Assembly: GCA_963576725.1 (NCBI GenBank)
Contig: OY755237.1
Location: 63,217,423 to 63,281,422 of the forward strand
Length of the DNA stretch: 64,000 bases
Source: Azorinus chamasolen
Lineage: Eukaryota; Mollusca; Bivalvia; Cardiida; Solecurtidae
Direction: 5' to 3'
In this document: positions 47,405 to 57,221 of the stretch, piece after piece
Layout of the letters: every line of letters starts with the position of its first letter
Numbering within the stretch: position 1 is the first letter of the stretch
Translations under genes and position numbers: made by a program
The notes under the pieces: model-generated
What the model saw: only the letters and a program-made list of their open reading frames with translations
Told to the model about the DNA's origin: nothing
Databases searched by the model: none

Positions 47405-49837
47405 TTTGTCTTATAATATACAACTGAATCACGAATAACAATATTACCGCCTTCTTATGTGACTAATAATGTCACCGCCAAAATGCATAACGTGAATATT
47501 TGCATGATTACCTAAAACGATAAAAATAAAAATTCATACCATCAACAACTCTCTTTTTCTATACACAGGACATTTTAACGTATATGCTTCTATTTTTTTA
47601 AGCCTATACACAGTTAATCTATATGCTGCAATATCACAGCACATGTTTTCGTTTTTTTCTGCCATCGTGTAAACCTCTTAACCCCAGCATTGATAACATT
47701 CACTGACATTTCCTCCCCATCCAAAGATGATAACTCGGAGGTGTGATCATTAATCCGGGTTCATTCTGAAAGCACTTAGAACTGAAGGGTGTAATCTCGT
47801 ATAATTGGCTGGAAGGAAACTCTGGGTGGTGTCTTACCTTACACGAAGAGATAAGAGCGGTCTGTGGAGGAATAATGACCTTGGACTTTAACCGAATTAT
47901 GGATGCTACATGTATATCATCGACCAGAGGTACATACGTCTCATGTACTCGTATACAAGACATATCGTGGTACACTCGCACTCCACGTGATTGAAGCCAG
48001 TCCAGACCAAGAATAACATTTCTGTTCAGATTCCGCACAACATATAATTTATGACTCATTTGTAACCCATTAAGAGAGAACTTAACCTCTGCATATCCAT
48101 CTAGATACAAGAAAATCATTGATGCGAAGCATCAAAAGGCGCGTATTACTGAATAATAATCAAACCTATTTTATATAATATTTAAATATGGGGTAAAGTA
48201 ACAACCAACATTTTTTTTATTTTACTGTATACATGTTTCGATTTACATCTTCACCAGGACATAACAAAATGGAAGTGACGTCATGTGTTTTTTAAAATAA
48301 TATTTAAGTAATGTCAAAACAATGTCTAAATGTTTTAGACTACTCACATGGCCTTAGTTACTTAAAAAATAATCAGTTTCATTACAAAGGGCCCTTGAAT
48401 CGGCAGCCATTTCAGTCGGGTGACCCTAGTTATACCCTTTCAGTCTCACACTGGACCCCTTATCCCTTTTCAGGCTAAATATTCATGTAAGAAATAATGA
48501 CATCATGAATATTTATTATTCCACCTTTTATAATGGCTTGAGCACACAAATATTTAATTTCTAATCTGAACAATTTCTTAAGTTCACAGCTTATTGCAGG
48601 TCGAAAGTAATGCTGACAACTCCTGTAGGTTTTTAGACATAATAGTATTCATTTCATACTGTATATTACCCAATTCGAGATAGCAAAGTTCAAGTGTATG
48701 TCTAAATGAAAAGCCAAGGAGTGTCTATATTATTTCATAAGTAAACAGAGAAGATTCAGTAGGAGCCATATATAAATGGCAATTATGATATGATATATGC
48801 AGAAATGAATCCAATAAAAAATAAGGACATATGTTGTTGTTAAATGTTAGCCTTAAGCCTGTTGCTGGCGGATGAATGATTATTTTTGCAAACACTTTGG
48901 GTCCAGATGATATGTTGAGTAACTCAGTTTCTTATCAAGATCCAAACTGTTTGGCACCTTGCTTGCATATAGCGGGTGAAAATTTGTGTAAAAAACAACA
49001 ACTTTCAACCAAAAATGTGCACCCATAATTAAAGTTAATCCGATCATACATGCCGTTAAATTGAGTGATACATCATCAAATAAATAATTAGTACAAACTG
49101 TCGCGGCTATAAACATCTCTGATGACACTAGTGCAAACAGGTACCACCATTAACAGTAATTTGCTATTACAACATAATCCAAACAGCGATTGATTTTGTT
49201 TGTTTGATACTTATAAAGGTTATATTTTAATTACTATTAAACCATTATCTACTGTCTGTATCGTTGATTCTGTAAATTATTTGACTAACAGTTTACAAAA
49301 TCATTAATACAATTACAAATTTAAGCAATTATCAATATTTGCAGCATTTTTAAGCAAACATCAAATACTTTATTCTCGTGGGTTTACTTATTAACTGTAT
49401 TATTCCAGTCATACTCTTTTTACACTCATAAACCACAAATTACAATTCCACAATAGTTTCACAAGTCTTGATTAATCAGCCCTCCTACCAGTGAAATTCA
49501 ACCTAATGCGTTACATATCGAAAGCTAAATCGATTTGTCAGGCGTAATTGCAATATTTTTATTGGATTTGGCATTTCAGTCTATATAGGTCAGCAATTAT
49601 GAAAAAAGCACGGGTGTTTCGTCATTGAAGATGGCTCGATTACTGATTCCCAGGATCAGCCAGTTGGAGGTGGCGAAATATCCGTTTGCAGTTAATAGGT
49701 ATTTAATATGGGTGTTTCGTCATTGAAGATGGCTCGATTACTGAATTCCCAGGATCAGCCAGTTGGAGGTGGCGAAATATCCGTTTGCAGTTATTTACTT
49801 GGACTGCCTTTGGGCAGAAGACAATTTTGAAATTTGA

Positions 49838-50050
49838 CTAATTCAAAGCCTTTTGTGGCATATTTGATTGAAGCCTTTTGTGGCATATTTGATTGAAGCC
49901 TTTTGTGGCATATTTGATTGAATTTGATTGAAGCCTTTTGTGGCATATTTGATTGAAGCCTTTTGTGGCATATTTGATTATAGCCTTTTGTGGCATATTT
50001 GATTTAAGTCTTTTGTGGCATATTTGATTTAAGCCTTTTGTGGCTTTTAA
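49838..50050. repeat. 25-bp tandem repeats
   Basis: About eight units of gaagccttttgtggcatatttgatt (25 bp; written here as agccttttgtggcatatttg plus gatt). The same array in the right terminal repeat (about 51,400-51,531 and 52,650-52,715) is split by the AGGTCA-type Helitron-like element. Confidence 0.85.
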
Positions 50051-50399
50051 GGATTGCTGTCAAAGGTCGCCCTTTACGACGATTTGTCCGGTGTCCTGTT
50101 AACCAATTGGGTTAACAGATGGAAGCGTGAACCATGCCCCATAATAGCCAAACCATGTAAATAGGGTCAGATTTGTTTCTTTGTGAACTTTATTGTATAC
50201 ACCAGTTGAATAAATATTTGTATGTAAATTGAAATACAATGTTGTTGTTAGTTCGGTGGATCAAATGCTGTGTAAAGTGTCAGATGGGTGTGAAGCAATT
50301 GCATAATTCACTAAGTATTGGTAAATATATGGCCTTCACCCATGAGATACAGTTTGACATCTTTGCTTGGCACTTGGTTGACCTCGAATCTCCCAATAA

Positions 50400-51085
50400 T
50401 TGCGGTTATCAATATGGATAACCAGCTGTTATTGGAGTTCGGATATTTGCGGTCCGGTTTTCGGCGTATTATGGGTAAATTATTTAGTCTCTGCACATGC
50501 CACTTCCTTTCGCCATACAAGATCAGCAGTGGGGTCGGAAGTAAATTTGTTCTCGAAATTTAGTGGTAATCCTTTGTTTTTAAACCCACCCGCCAACACC
50601 CATTAGGAAGAAAAACTTGTTACATATCATGCAGTCATTTGTTTACCAATTTCTTTGTTTAGTTGCTATACTGACACTGAACGATTGTGCATATATACTT
50701 GCATTTTCTTCATAAGTATGAATGTTCCAGTTTGCATTGATAAATGACTTTTTAAGTTTGCTTTGATTGATGACTTATCAAGTACCCAACTTGTTCTCTA
50801 ATCAAGTGCTCGGTTCCTTTAGTGTCAGTATCTATAGGTATATATATATGTCTATATTCATATTTCATTTAGTTTTGTGTTGAATTATTGCTGTGTGCTG
50901 TTGTTTTGCTTTTCTTTTCAGTCTCGTCTGTAAGGGCATTTCCAGAGGTTGTGTGATAGCATGGGACACTCCTGGATTCTCCGGCATGGTTCCCTCAGCA
51001 GAACCTAGTTTTATGGAACATTTGGGAGTTTATAAGGGATCTTTCGTCAAAGGTTTGACTGGCAGACAGCGAAGTACAAACATAA
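50400..51085. other. Unique central segment of the terminal-repeat element
   Basis: No family recognised. A good acceptor-like tract (tgttttgcttttcttttcag, ending about 50,921) precedes an open stretch, plus strand, to about 51,159 (LVCKGISRGCVIAWDTPGFSG...), which could be a captured exon or chance. Confidence 0.35.
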
Positions 51086-51531
51086 ATCGATTTGTCAGGC
51101 GTAATTGCAATATTTTTATTGGATTTGGCATTTCAGTCTATATAGGTCAGCAATTATGAAAAAAGCACGGGTGTTTCGTCATTGAAGATGGCTCGATTAC
51201 TGATTCCCAGGATCAGCCAGTTGGAGGTGGCGAAATATCCGTTTGCAGTTAATAGGTATTTAATATGGGTGTTTCGTCATTGAAGATGGCTCGATTACTG
51301 AATTCCCAGGATCAGCCAGTTGGAGGTGGCGAAATATCCGTTTGCAGTTATTTACTTGGACTGCCTTTGGGCAGAAGACAATTTTGAAATTTGACTAATT
51401 CAAAGCCTTTTGTGGCATATTTGATTGAAGCCTTTTGTGGCATATTTGATTGAAGCCTTTTGTGGCATATTTGATTGAATTTGATTGAAGCCTTTTGTGG
51501 CATATTTGATTGAAGCCTTTTGTGGCATATT

Positions 51532-52649
51532 TATACCCCCCTTTTGAAAAAATGGGGGTATATTGCTTTGCACATGTCGGTCGGTCGGTCGGTAGGTCGG
51601 TCGGTCGGTCTGTCGGTCGGTCGGTAGATCGATGGTTTCCGAACGATAACTAATAAACGACTTGGCCTAGAATCTTCAAACTTGCTGTGGTGGTTGGTCA
51701 TGACAAGTAGATGACCCCTATTGTTTTTTAGGTCACTAGGTCAAAGGTCAAGGTCACCATGACCTAAAATGGTGAAATAGTTTCCGATCAATAACTGCTC
51801 AAGGGTTTGGCTTGGGATCTTCAAACTTGCTGTGGTGGTTGGTCATGACCACTAGATGACCCCTATTGATTTTGAGGTTACTAGGTCAAAGGTCAAGGTC
51901 ACCATGACCTTAACTTGTAAAATGGTTTCTGATCAATAACTGCTCAAGGGTTTGGCTTAGGATCTTCAAATTTGCTTAGGTGGTTGGTCATGACAACTAG
52001 ATGAGCCCTATTGTTTTTTAGGTCACTAGGTCAAAGGTCAAGGTCACCATGACCTTAAAGGATGAAATGGTTTGCGATCAATAACTGCTCAAGGGTTTGG
52101 CTTAGGATCTTCAAACTTGCTGTGGTGGTTGGTCATGACCAGTAGATAACCCCTATTATTTTTGAGGTCACTAGGTCAATGGTCAAGGTCACCATGACCT
52201 TAACTGGTGAAATGGTTTGCGATTAATAACTGCTCAAGGGTTTGTCTTAGGATCTTCAAACTTGCTGTGGTGGTTGGTCATGACAACTAGATGACCCCTA
52301 ATTGATTTTGAGGTCACTAGGTTAAAGATCAAGGTCATCATGACCTTAACTGATGAAATGGTTTCCAATTAATAACTGCTCAATGGTTTGGTTCGGGATC
52401 TTCAAACTTGCTGTGGTAGTTGGTTGTGACCACTTGACCCCTAAAGTTGTTGAGGTCACTAGGTCAAAGGTCAAGGTCACCATGACCTTAATATGTGAAA
52501 TGTTTTCAGATCAATAAATGATCAGTGGTTTGGCTTAGGATATTCAAAGTTGCTGTGGTGATTAGTCATGACCGCTAGATGACCTCTATAGTTGAGGTCA
52601 CTAGATCAAAGGTCTGGGGGGGTATACATGTTTTACAAACATCTCTTGT
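51532..52649 (+). mobile_element. Helitron-like element with AGGTCA tandem core, second copy
   Basis: Same ends as 20,464-22,007: TATACCCCCC, inner GGGGGGTATA, hairpin ATGTTTTACAAACAT, CTCTTGT. The left repeat of the host element gives the empty site (catatttgattatag, about 49,966-49,980), placing insertion between T and T without duplication. It has about six 145-bp units, and a longer GGTCGG microsatellite at 51,577-51,628. Confidence 0.82.
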
Positions 52650-53325
52650 TGATTATAGCCTTTTGTGGCATATTTGATTTAAGTCTTTTGTGGCATATTT
52701 GATTTAAGCCTTTTGTGGCTTTTAAGGATTGCTGTCAAAGGTCGCCCTTTACGACGATTTGTCCGGTGTCCTGTTAACCAATTGGGTTAACAGATGGAAG
52801 CGGGAACCATGCCCCATAATAGCCAAACCATGTAAATAGGGTCAGATTTGTTTCTTTGTGAACTTTATTGTATACACCAGTTGAATAAATATTTGTATGT
52901 AAATTGAAATACAATGTTGTTGTTAGTTCGGTGGATCAAATGCTGTGTAAAGTGTCAGATGGGTGTGAAGCAATTGCATAATTCACTAAGTATTGGTAAA
53001 TATATGGCCTTCACCCATGAGATACAGTTTGACATCTTTGCTTGGCACTTGGTTGACCTCGAATCTCCCAATAACGAAAGCTAATGCTTTCGCGCCGATA
53101 ATGGTGTGTTGCCCGCAGTAGCTAAATTTAGATTATGTTTGCATAGTTTTGGCTTAGACGTTAACCCATCATAACCCCGACGGTGAATCAGAGATACCTC
53201 TGCTCCAGATTCAAGCAATGCCCTATACTTCTGTTTCTCAATTTTCATCAGTAAAGAGTTAGAGCTCACGTTGGCAGAATTAATGAAAACTTTACGGTTA
53301 TGTTTCTGTGTACATTGACTTCCCA

Positions 53326-54231
53326 CTACGGCTTCATTTTGTGAGAAGGACTTAAGTTTAAATGCTGATTGCCATTTTGCCCTTGTCTATTTTGATACTG
53401 TTTCGGACATTCTTTGGCAATGTGCCCTTTTTGTCTACACCTGAAACACACGATGCTTTGCCTGTACTGTGACTCAGTCCTTTGTACCTCAGTAGCATTG
53501 ACATGATTATCCCGTTTACGTTTTCTACAATCCTTAATGTGATGTCCCGGTTTTTTACAATAATGACAGCTCATTTTCGGACGCATGTGATCCACTTCAA
53601 TTGGCATTGGTAGAGAATCATCTCGCTGGTAAATATTTATTTCACCCCATGAATGACCTGTTCTTAGCTGAAACCTTTTGCGCAAATTTTGTACCTGCGT
53701 GGCGCACCTAACAGCATCGCTAAAATTATCTGAATTTGCTCTCATAACTTTCATTTTAACCCATTCCCTCATATTGACGACTTTGACGACTCTGTAAAAG
53801 TCACTTTATGAAACCATTGTGATAAATAGAGCATTTGCTCCTACAGGAGCAAATGCTCTATTTATCACTATGGTTTCAAAGTACAAAATTCTGAAAAATT
53901 CATTTTCTCTAGTTAATGCTCCTTTTCGGTAGATTTATTCAAAGAGATTGTATCTAAAATAGCCTATGAGGGAATGGGTTAAGATAGCTATGGCATTTCC
54001 AGACAATGTCATGTATTTCTCAATACTTTTAACCCATTCTTTGAATTCTTTAGGATTCGACCCATCAAAAGTTTTGACTATTTTAGCTACATTTTGTGCA
54101 CCCATTGAAGTGGTTAATGTTGTCATTTGCCTGTCAACTGAATGAAACATTTCTAAAAATATTTGACCTGCACCAGCTGCTTGATCTGGTGGTAAAGGAA
54201 TTTGTTCTGGTGGTAAATGAGGAGCCGCCAT
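53326..54231 (-). pseudogene. Gag fragment, copy 1
   Basis: The N-terminal part (54,231 to about 53,983) contains FDGSNPKEFKEWVKSIEKY, typical of the start of a Ty3/gypsy capsid. The C-terminal part (53,755-53,326) has two CCHC knuckles, CHYCKKPGHHIKDC and CFRCRQKGHIAKEC. Most of the capsid between them is missing in both copies, and a frame change lies at the join. A 219-bp TTAA MITE sits at that point in this copy. Confidence 0.85.
53760..53978. mobile_element. TTAA-type MITE in gag
   Basis: Ends CCCATTCCCTCATA and TATGAGGGAATGGG. TTAA on both sides. Copy 2 has a single TTAA at the same place (about 62,012-62,015). The central hairpin is gataaatagagcatttgc mirrored. Closely related to 24,288-24,504. 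Confidence 0.92.
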
Positions 54232-54462
54232 TCTACCAAATTTCGTGAAAAGAATAGATAGGACTTACGGTTTTGTTGACTGGAAAAACCCACTGCTAAC
54301 GGCACAGGAGAAACACAGACACACGTTCACTGTCCATCAGTGTCCACATTCACCTTATTACCTCACGGTTTTACCCGCTACAACCATACCTCACGGTTTT
54401 ACCCGCTACAACCCAATTTCGACATTTATCCTGGTTTGCACGGCACCAAATTAATTAGCCCA

Positions 54463-54523
54463 TGTAGCACCATGGGACTAATATATAGCACGAACGATCG
54501 TATAGTGGTTTTCTACATTTTAA
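54463..54523 (-). repeat. Truncated 5' LTR of copy 1
   Basis: The first 61 plus-strand bases of the 282-bp LTR, ending at ctacattttaa, where the sequence jumps to ggcacttctttcttaatcc of the Mutator/YqaJ gene. This is the breakpoint of the tandem duplication. Confidence 0.92.
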
Positions 54524-55909
54524 GGCACTTCTTTCTTAATCCTGGCAAACACAGATGAGTCCCCATCTCTAACAAGTCACAAATACCGCAACCCATGTGT
54601 TTTCCGCAGTTTTAAATCCCTCCACAATTCAATCTGTTTCCATGGCTTGAGAAGTGCCTGTCCAATTGTTCTGTTGGAATCTGGTGTGTATTTTCAGCAT
54701 GAGAACATAATTATATAGCAATATTTATTGCGCACACCAATAAGCAAAAGTTTCCCGGTCTCTTTTCCAATTATAATTCCAACACCATCTAAAGCATTAT
54801 AAGAGTGTTTGTGGCTTCTCTTACTCCGCCCTCCATCTGCAATAACACTTACACGGGGAACACCTTGATGGTACTGATTCTTCTCAATTGCTATTCTTCT
54901 TTCCTCTGCACCTATTTTACAATATACAAACTTTAGTATATAGAATAGAATAGCTCAAGGTCACTGCAGTCAAATTTTAGGAGAAATACATGGTAAAAAA
55001 CTAGTACTGATCCGATTACATGTACTCAATTAAGTCGACGTCGAATCATTTGCCTGCTTAAATCAATTATATTACCAATAAAAATAATTAACTCAAAAGT
55101 GACTAATAAAAGAATGCAGAAGCATAGATATATTGTTGGAACCTGTAAATTAATGCCTCACAAGATTTGTGTCTGACTTCTATAACCCCTCTCCAACTTT
55201 GTTTACGGGCCAATACGGGGGTATAAATATAAAGGTGAAAGAATTTACAGTGAATATTACATGAATAATTATAATTTACCTGCTGCTAGCAATTCTTCTT
55301 GATTGAGGCTTTCCCACCAAGATCCAATATTTCTTTCAATACTCGTAAATGCAGGCTGTGATAGACTTGGGGCATCCATTGTAGCCATCACTTCTTTCAA
55401 GTGAGAAGCTCCATTGCCGGTTACAATGGACCCCCAAACTGCCCTCACATTCACATCATAGTTTGTTGAAATGTCTGTTTTCAACTGCGGACTTGTGTCG
55501 AAAGTGAAGTCTTTCCCACAAGCTGCACAAGAAACAATCAGTGTTGAGGCCAAACCCTGAGTCCTTTTCTCTGAAGATATTTTCAACAAGGGTTTGTCTC
55601 GTTGAACGTGAGCTTTGGCTTTTTCACACACAACACTATGTGCTATAAATTTGTTCATGTTTTCTTGCAAACAGTCCAGGTTTATCATCCTATAACCTTT
55701 TGCACTGATAGGCTTTACTCGTGTGATGACATTTCAAATCCTCACTTGTTCTGCACTTATACAGAGAAGCATGGGTTGCAAGTTGGGTGAATTTCCTCCT
55801 TATATGTGATTCCTTAGAATTACACTTATATATCTTCAATTTCATAGAAGATAAAGATTTACATTTGAAGTCCAAGGCTTTTCTTTTCACTTTCCGGGCC
55901 TTGGAATGC
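54524..55909 (-). pseudogene. Mutator-type transposase/YqaJ gene, duplicated fragment
   Basis: Corresponds to 38,362-39,773. Exon 1 at 55,909-55,280 is intact in frame around SHLKEVMATMDAPSLSQPAF, where copy 1 has lost a base. The GT-AG intron spans 54,912-55,279; joining the exons gives LAAGAEERRIAIEKN without a break. Exon 2 remains to about 54,524 and reads through the codon that is a stop in copy 1 (RIKKEVP). A deletion near 54,668 removes part of the FKNWTGT region. Confidence 0.85.
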
Positions 55910-56191
55910 TGTAGCACCATGGGACTAATATATAGCACGAACGATCGTATAGTGGTTTTCTACATTTTAATATCTAAAGAGTCGTAGCCAGTGCTACCTA
56001 AGCTCTCAACGGTTCCAAAAGTTCTCTGAGTTCTAAAAGTTCTACCAGTTCTACCTGTCCAAGCGTCCGCTCCTGCTACTTAACGTCCAGCCTAACAGTC
56101 GCGTGGTGATCAGTCACGCCCCCATCAATTGGACTGCCCTGATCATGAATTTACATCATGATCAACGCTGGCAGCAGGCCATTGTGTTACA
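55910..56191 (-). repeat. 3' LTR of copy 2
   Basis: 282 bp, TG...CA. The adjoining inner sequence tccgtcccccac (56,192-56,203) is a purine tract on the coding strand. From 56,192 to 56,436 the element is non-coding. Confidence 0.92.
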
Positions 56192-56436
56192 TCCGTCCCC
56201 CACTATAAATAAGATTTGTGACACAAATCTTCAGTGGAAAACAGATAACACGATGGACGCCTGACACAAGAAAAATTTCAATTCATTAAATAAACACATC
56301 TTAACTATATAAAACACAAGTAAAACAACTGTAAACGCATGCACAGTTCAGATTAAATATAACTTCAAACTAATAACACATCAAATAACACACTAATATA
56401 AATATAATCCATTAGTTAAATCCAATGCCACATGTC

Positions 56437-56988
56437 TTAATGTCCTCCGTTTCCCTCTTCACCCGAGTCTTCGTCACTAATCACCACTAAGCGAATACCC
56501 GACCGTATCGGTAGTCTCGGAAGTCTTAACATAACTTGTCGCTCCCGCTCCCGCAGACTGTGTCGTATGAACGCCCGTGTCCGGGGCCCTGGCATAGGTC
56601 TGTCTGTCGCTTCTCGTCCGCGTCCTCGTCCAATTCCCGCCGTGTTGAATGACGCCGTCGTCGTGTTGAATGACGCCGTCGTTGTTGTTGTCGTGTTGTT
56701 GCCTGTTGCTCGTGGCGTTGGCGTGACGGTGGCGACCGGACGCGTCGCTGGCGTTTGTTCCTGCTCCTGCCTGTCGGAGTTCATGGTCAGCAGTGTCGCC
56801 AATTCCATGTCGATGGACGTGGCCATTGACGTGATTCTATCTTCTGTGACGCTATCATTTCTTAGATGCGTCAAGATCGTCGTGAAGATCAATCTGAAGA
56901 AACGGTTGAAGTAAAACTCCCAAGAGTACATGATTGTGGCTATCGGTGTATCTAATGTGTAGTGACCACAATTTCTTAGGTTCCCCAT
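56437..56988 (-). CDS. Accessory frame between env and the 3' LTR, 183 codons
   Basis: Starts ATG at 56,988 (MGNLRNCGHYTL) and ends TAA. No family recognised. The predicted protein has a hydrophobic/aromatic stretch at about residues 20-42, a Thr/Asn-rich tract with a short internal duplication (ASFNTT/ASFNTA, about residues 104-117), an Arg-rich part (GRGRGRE, then RTRAFIRHSLRERERQ) and an acidic end (SDEDSGEEGNGG). It lies downstream of env on the coding strand, where complex retroviruses keep regulatory genes, but there is no sequence evidence for such a role. Copy 1 has a stop at codon 125. A long antisense frame overlaps it and is probably a shadow. It could still be chance. Confidence 0.5.
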   Translation of the reverse strand: MGNLRNCGHYTLDTPIATIMYSWEFYFNRFFRLIFTTILTHLRNDSVTEDRITSMATSIDMELATLLTMNSDRQEQEQTPATRPVATVTPTPRATGNNTTTTTTASFNTTTASFNTAGIGRGRGREATDRPMPGPRTRAFIRHSLRERERQVMLRLPRLPIRSGIRLVVISDEDSGEEGNGGH

Positions 56989-57221
56989 TTTATAGTCTTA
57001 GTTGGGAAGTTATTGTCTGATAATCGGTATAATTGGCTAAGTTGTCAATTATCACCTCATTAATTGGCGATTATCATTAACACCCCATCACTCGGACCCT
57101 CACGGATTAGGAGTCATTAATTGTCACTTTTATGAATGAGAACTATTTACATGGTATTGTACATGCCTATTATACCAGACTCTGCCAGTACAGAGGTGCA
57201 CTCTCCGTACTGTCCTAATTG

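Larger units (their letters stand above)
41079..47541 (-). pseudogene. Env-like fusion glycoprotein gene, copy 1 (broken)
   Basis: The N-terminal signal segment lies right of the 3-kb insertion (about 47,405-47,541). The surface/fusion part is at 43,591-44,416, including a furin-type site RSKR at about 44,152-44,163 followed directly by a hydrophobic Gly/Phe-rich fusion-peptide-like segment. A heptad-rich region follows, then the C-terminal part with a membrane anchor and basic tail at 41,079-41,910. The arrangement resembles the baculovirus F-like Env of errantiviruses. Breaks: an in-frame TAA shortly after the fusion segment (about 44,080), a frameshift near 43,590 shared with copy 2, insertions at 41,911-43,298 and 44,417-47,404, an ATT-type microsatellite at about 43,478-43,520, and a 1-bp deletion in the tail region (about 41,243). 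Not functional. Confidence 0.8.
49529..53074. mobile_element. Unclassified element with 871-bp terminal direct repeats
   Basis: The left repeat (49,529-50,399) and the right repeat (51,086-53,074, interrupted at 51,532-52,649) both run from atcgatttgtcaggcg to ctcgaatctcccaataa. They enclose a 683-bp unique stretch. CGAAAGCTAA lies on both outer sides (49,519-49,528 and 53,075-53,084), a 10-bp target duplication in the Helitron 5' end. Each repeat contains a 93-bp near-tandem (gtttcgtcattgaagatggc) and 25-bp tandems (agccttttgtggcatatttg). There are no TG...CA ends and no recognisable RT. It could be a non-autonomous LTR or Penelope-type element. Confidence 0.7.
48108..53098 (-). mobile_element. 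Helitron-like element in the protease gene
   Basis: Minus orientation. 5' end TCGGCGCGAAAGC at 53,098 and 3' end with hairpin GATGCTTCGCATC then aatgattttCTTG at 48,108, as in the element at 7,756-10,012. The flanking ...CCATTA / TATCTAG... on the coding strand equals the uninterrupted sequence in copy 2 (about 61,350), so insertion was between A and T with no duplication. Its own body (48,108-49,528) lacks about 0.8 kb present in the other copy. The rest is a nested element (49,529-53,074). Confidence 0.82.
47700..53326 (-). pseudogene. Retroviral-type aspartic protease, copy 1, split
   Basis: The N-terminal half is at 53,099-53,326 with the active-site block reading ESGAEVSLI: the catalytic Asp is Glu here but Asp in copy 2. 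The C-terminal half at 47,700-48,107 has VILGLDWL (flap/ILG-type motif), followed by the linker that normally leads to RT. A 4,991-bp Helitron-like insertion (48,108-53,098) separates the halves. After the linker the sequence passes straight to env, so pol is missing. Confidence 0.8.
39774..54523 (-). mobile_element. Env-bearing Ty3/gypsy-type LTR element, copy 1, with many insertions
   Basis: Minus-strand element. 3' LTR at 39,774-40,055, then (reading leftwards to rightwards on the plus strand) accessory frame, env, protease C-terminal part, protease N-terminal part, gag, and only the last 61 bp of the 5' LTR at 54,463-54,523. RT, RNase H and integrase are absent between protease and env, exactly as in copy 2. 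Insertions specific to this copy are 44,417-47,404, 48,108-53,098 and 53,760-53,978. The insertion 41,911-43,298 is shared with copy 2. The truncated right end joins directly to a duplicated piece of the Mutator/YqaJ gene. Confidence 0.88.

Noticed and set aside
50239..50606. Overlapping short frames in the terminal-repeat element
   Set aside because: Small, on both strands, without domain or start context.
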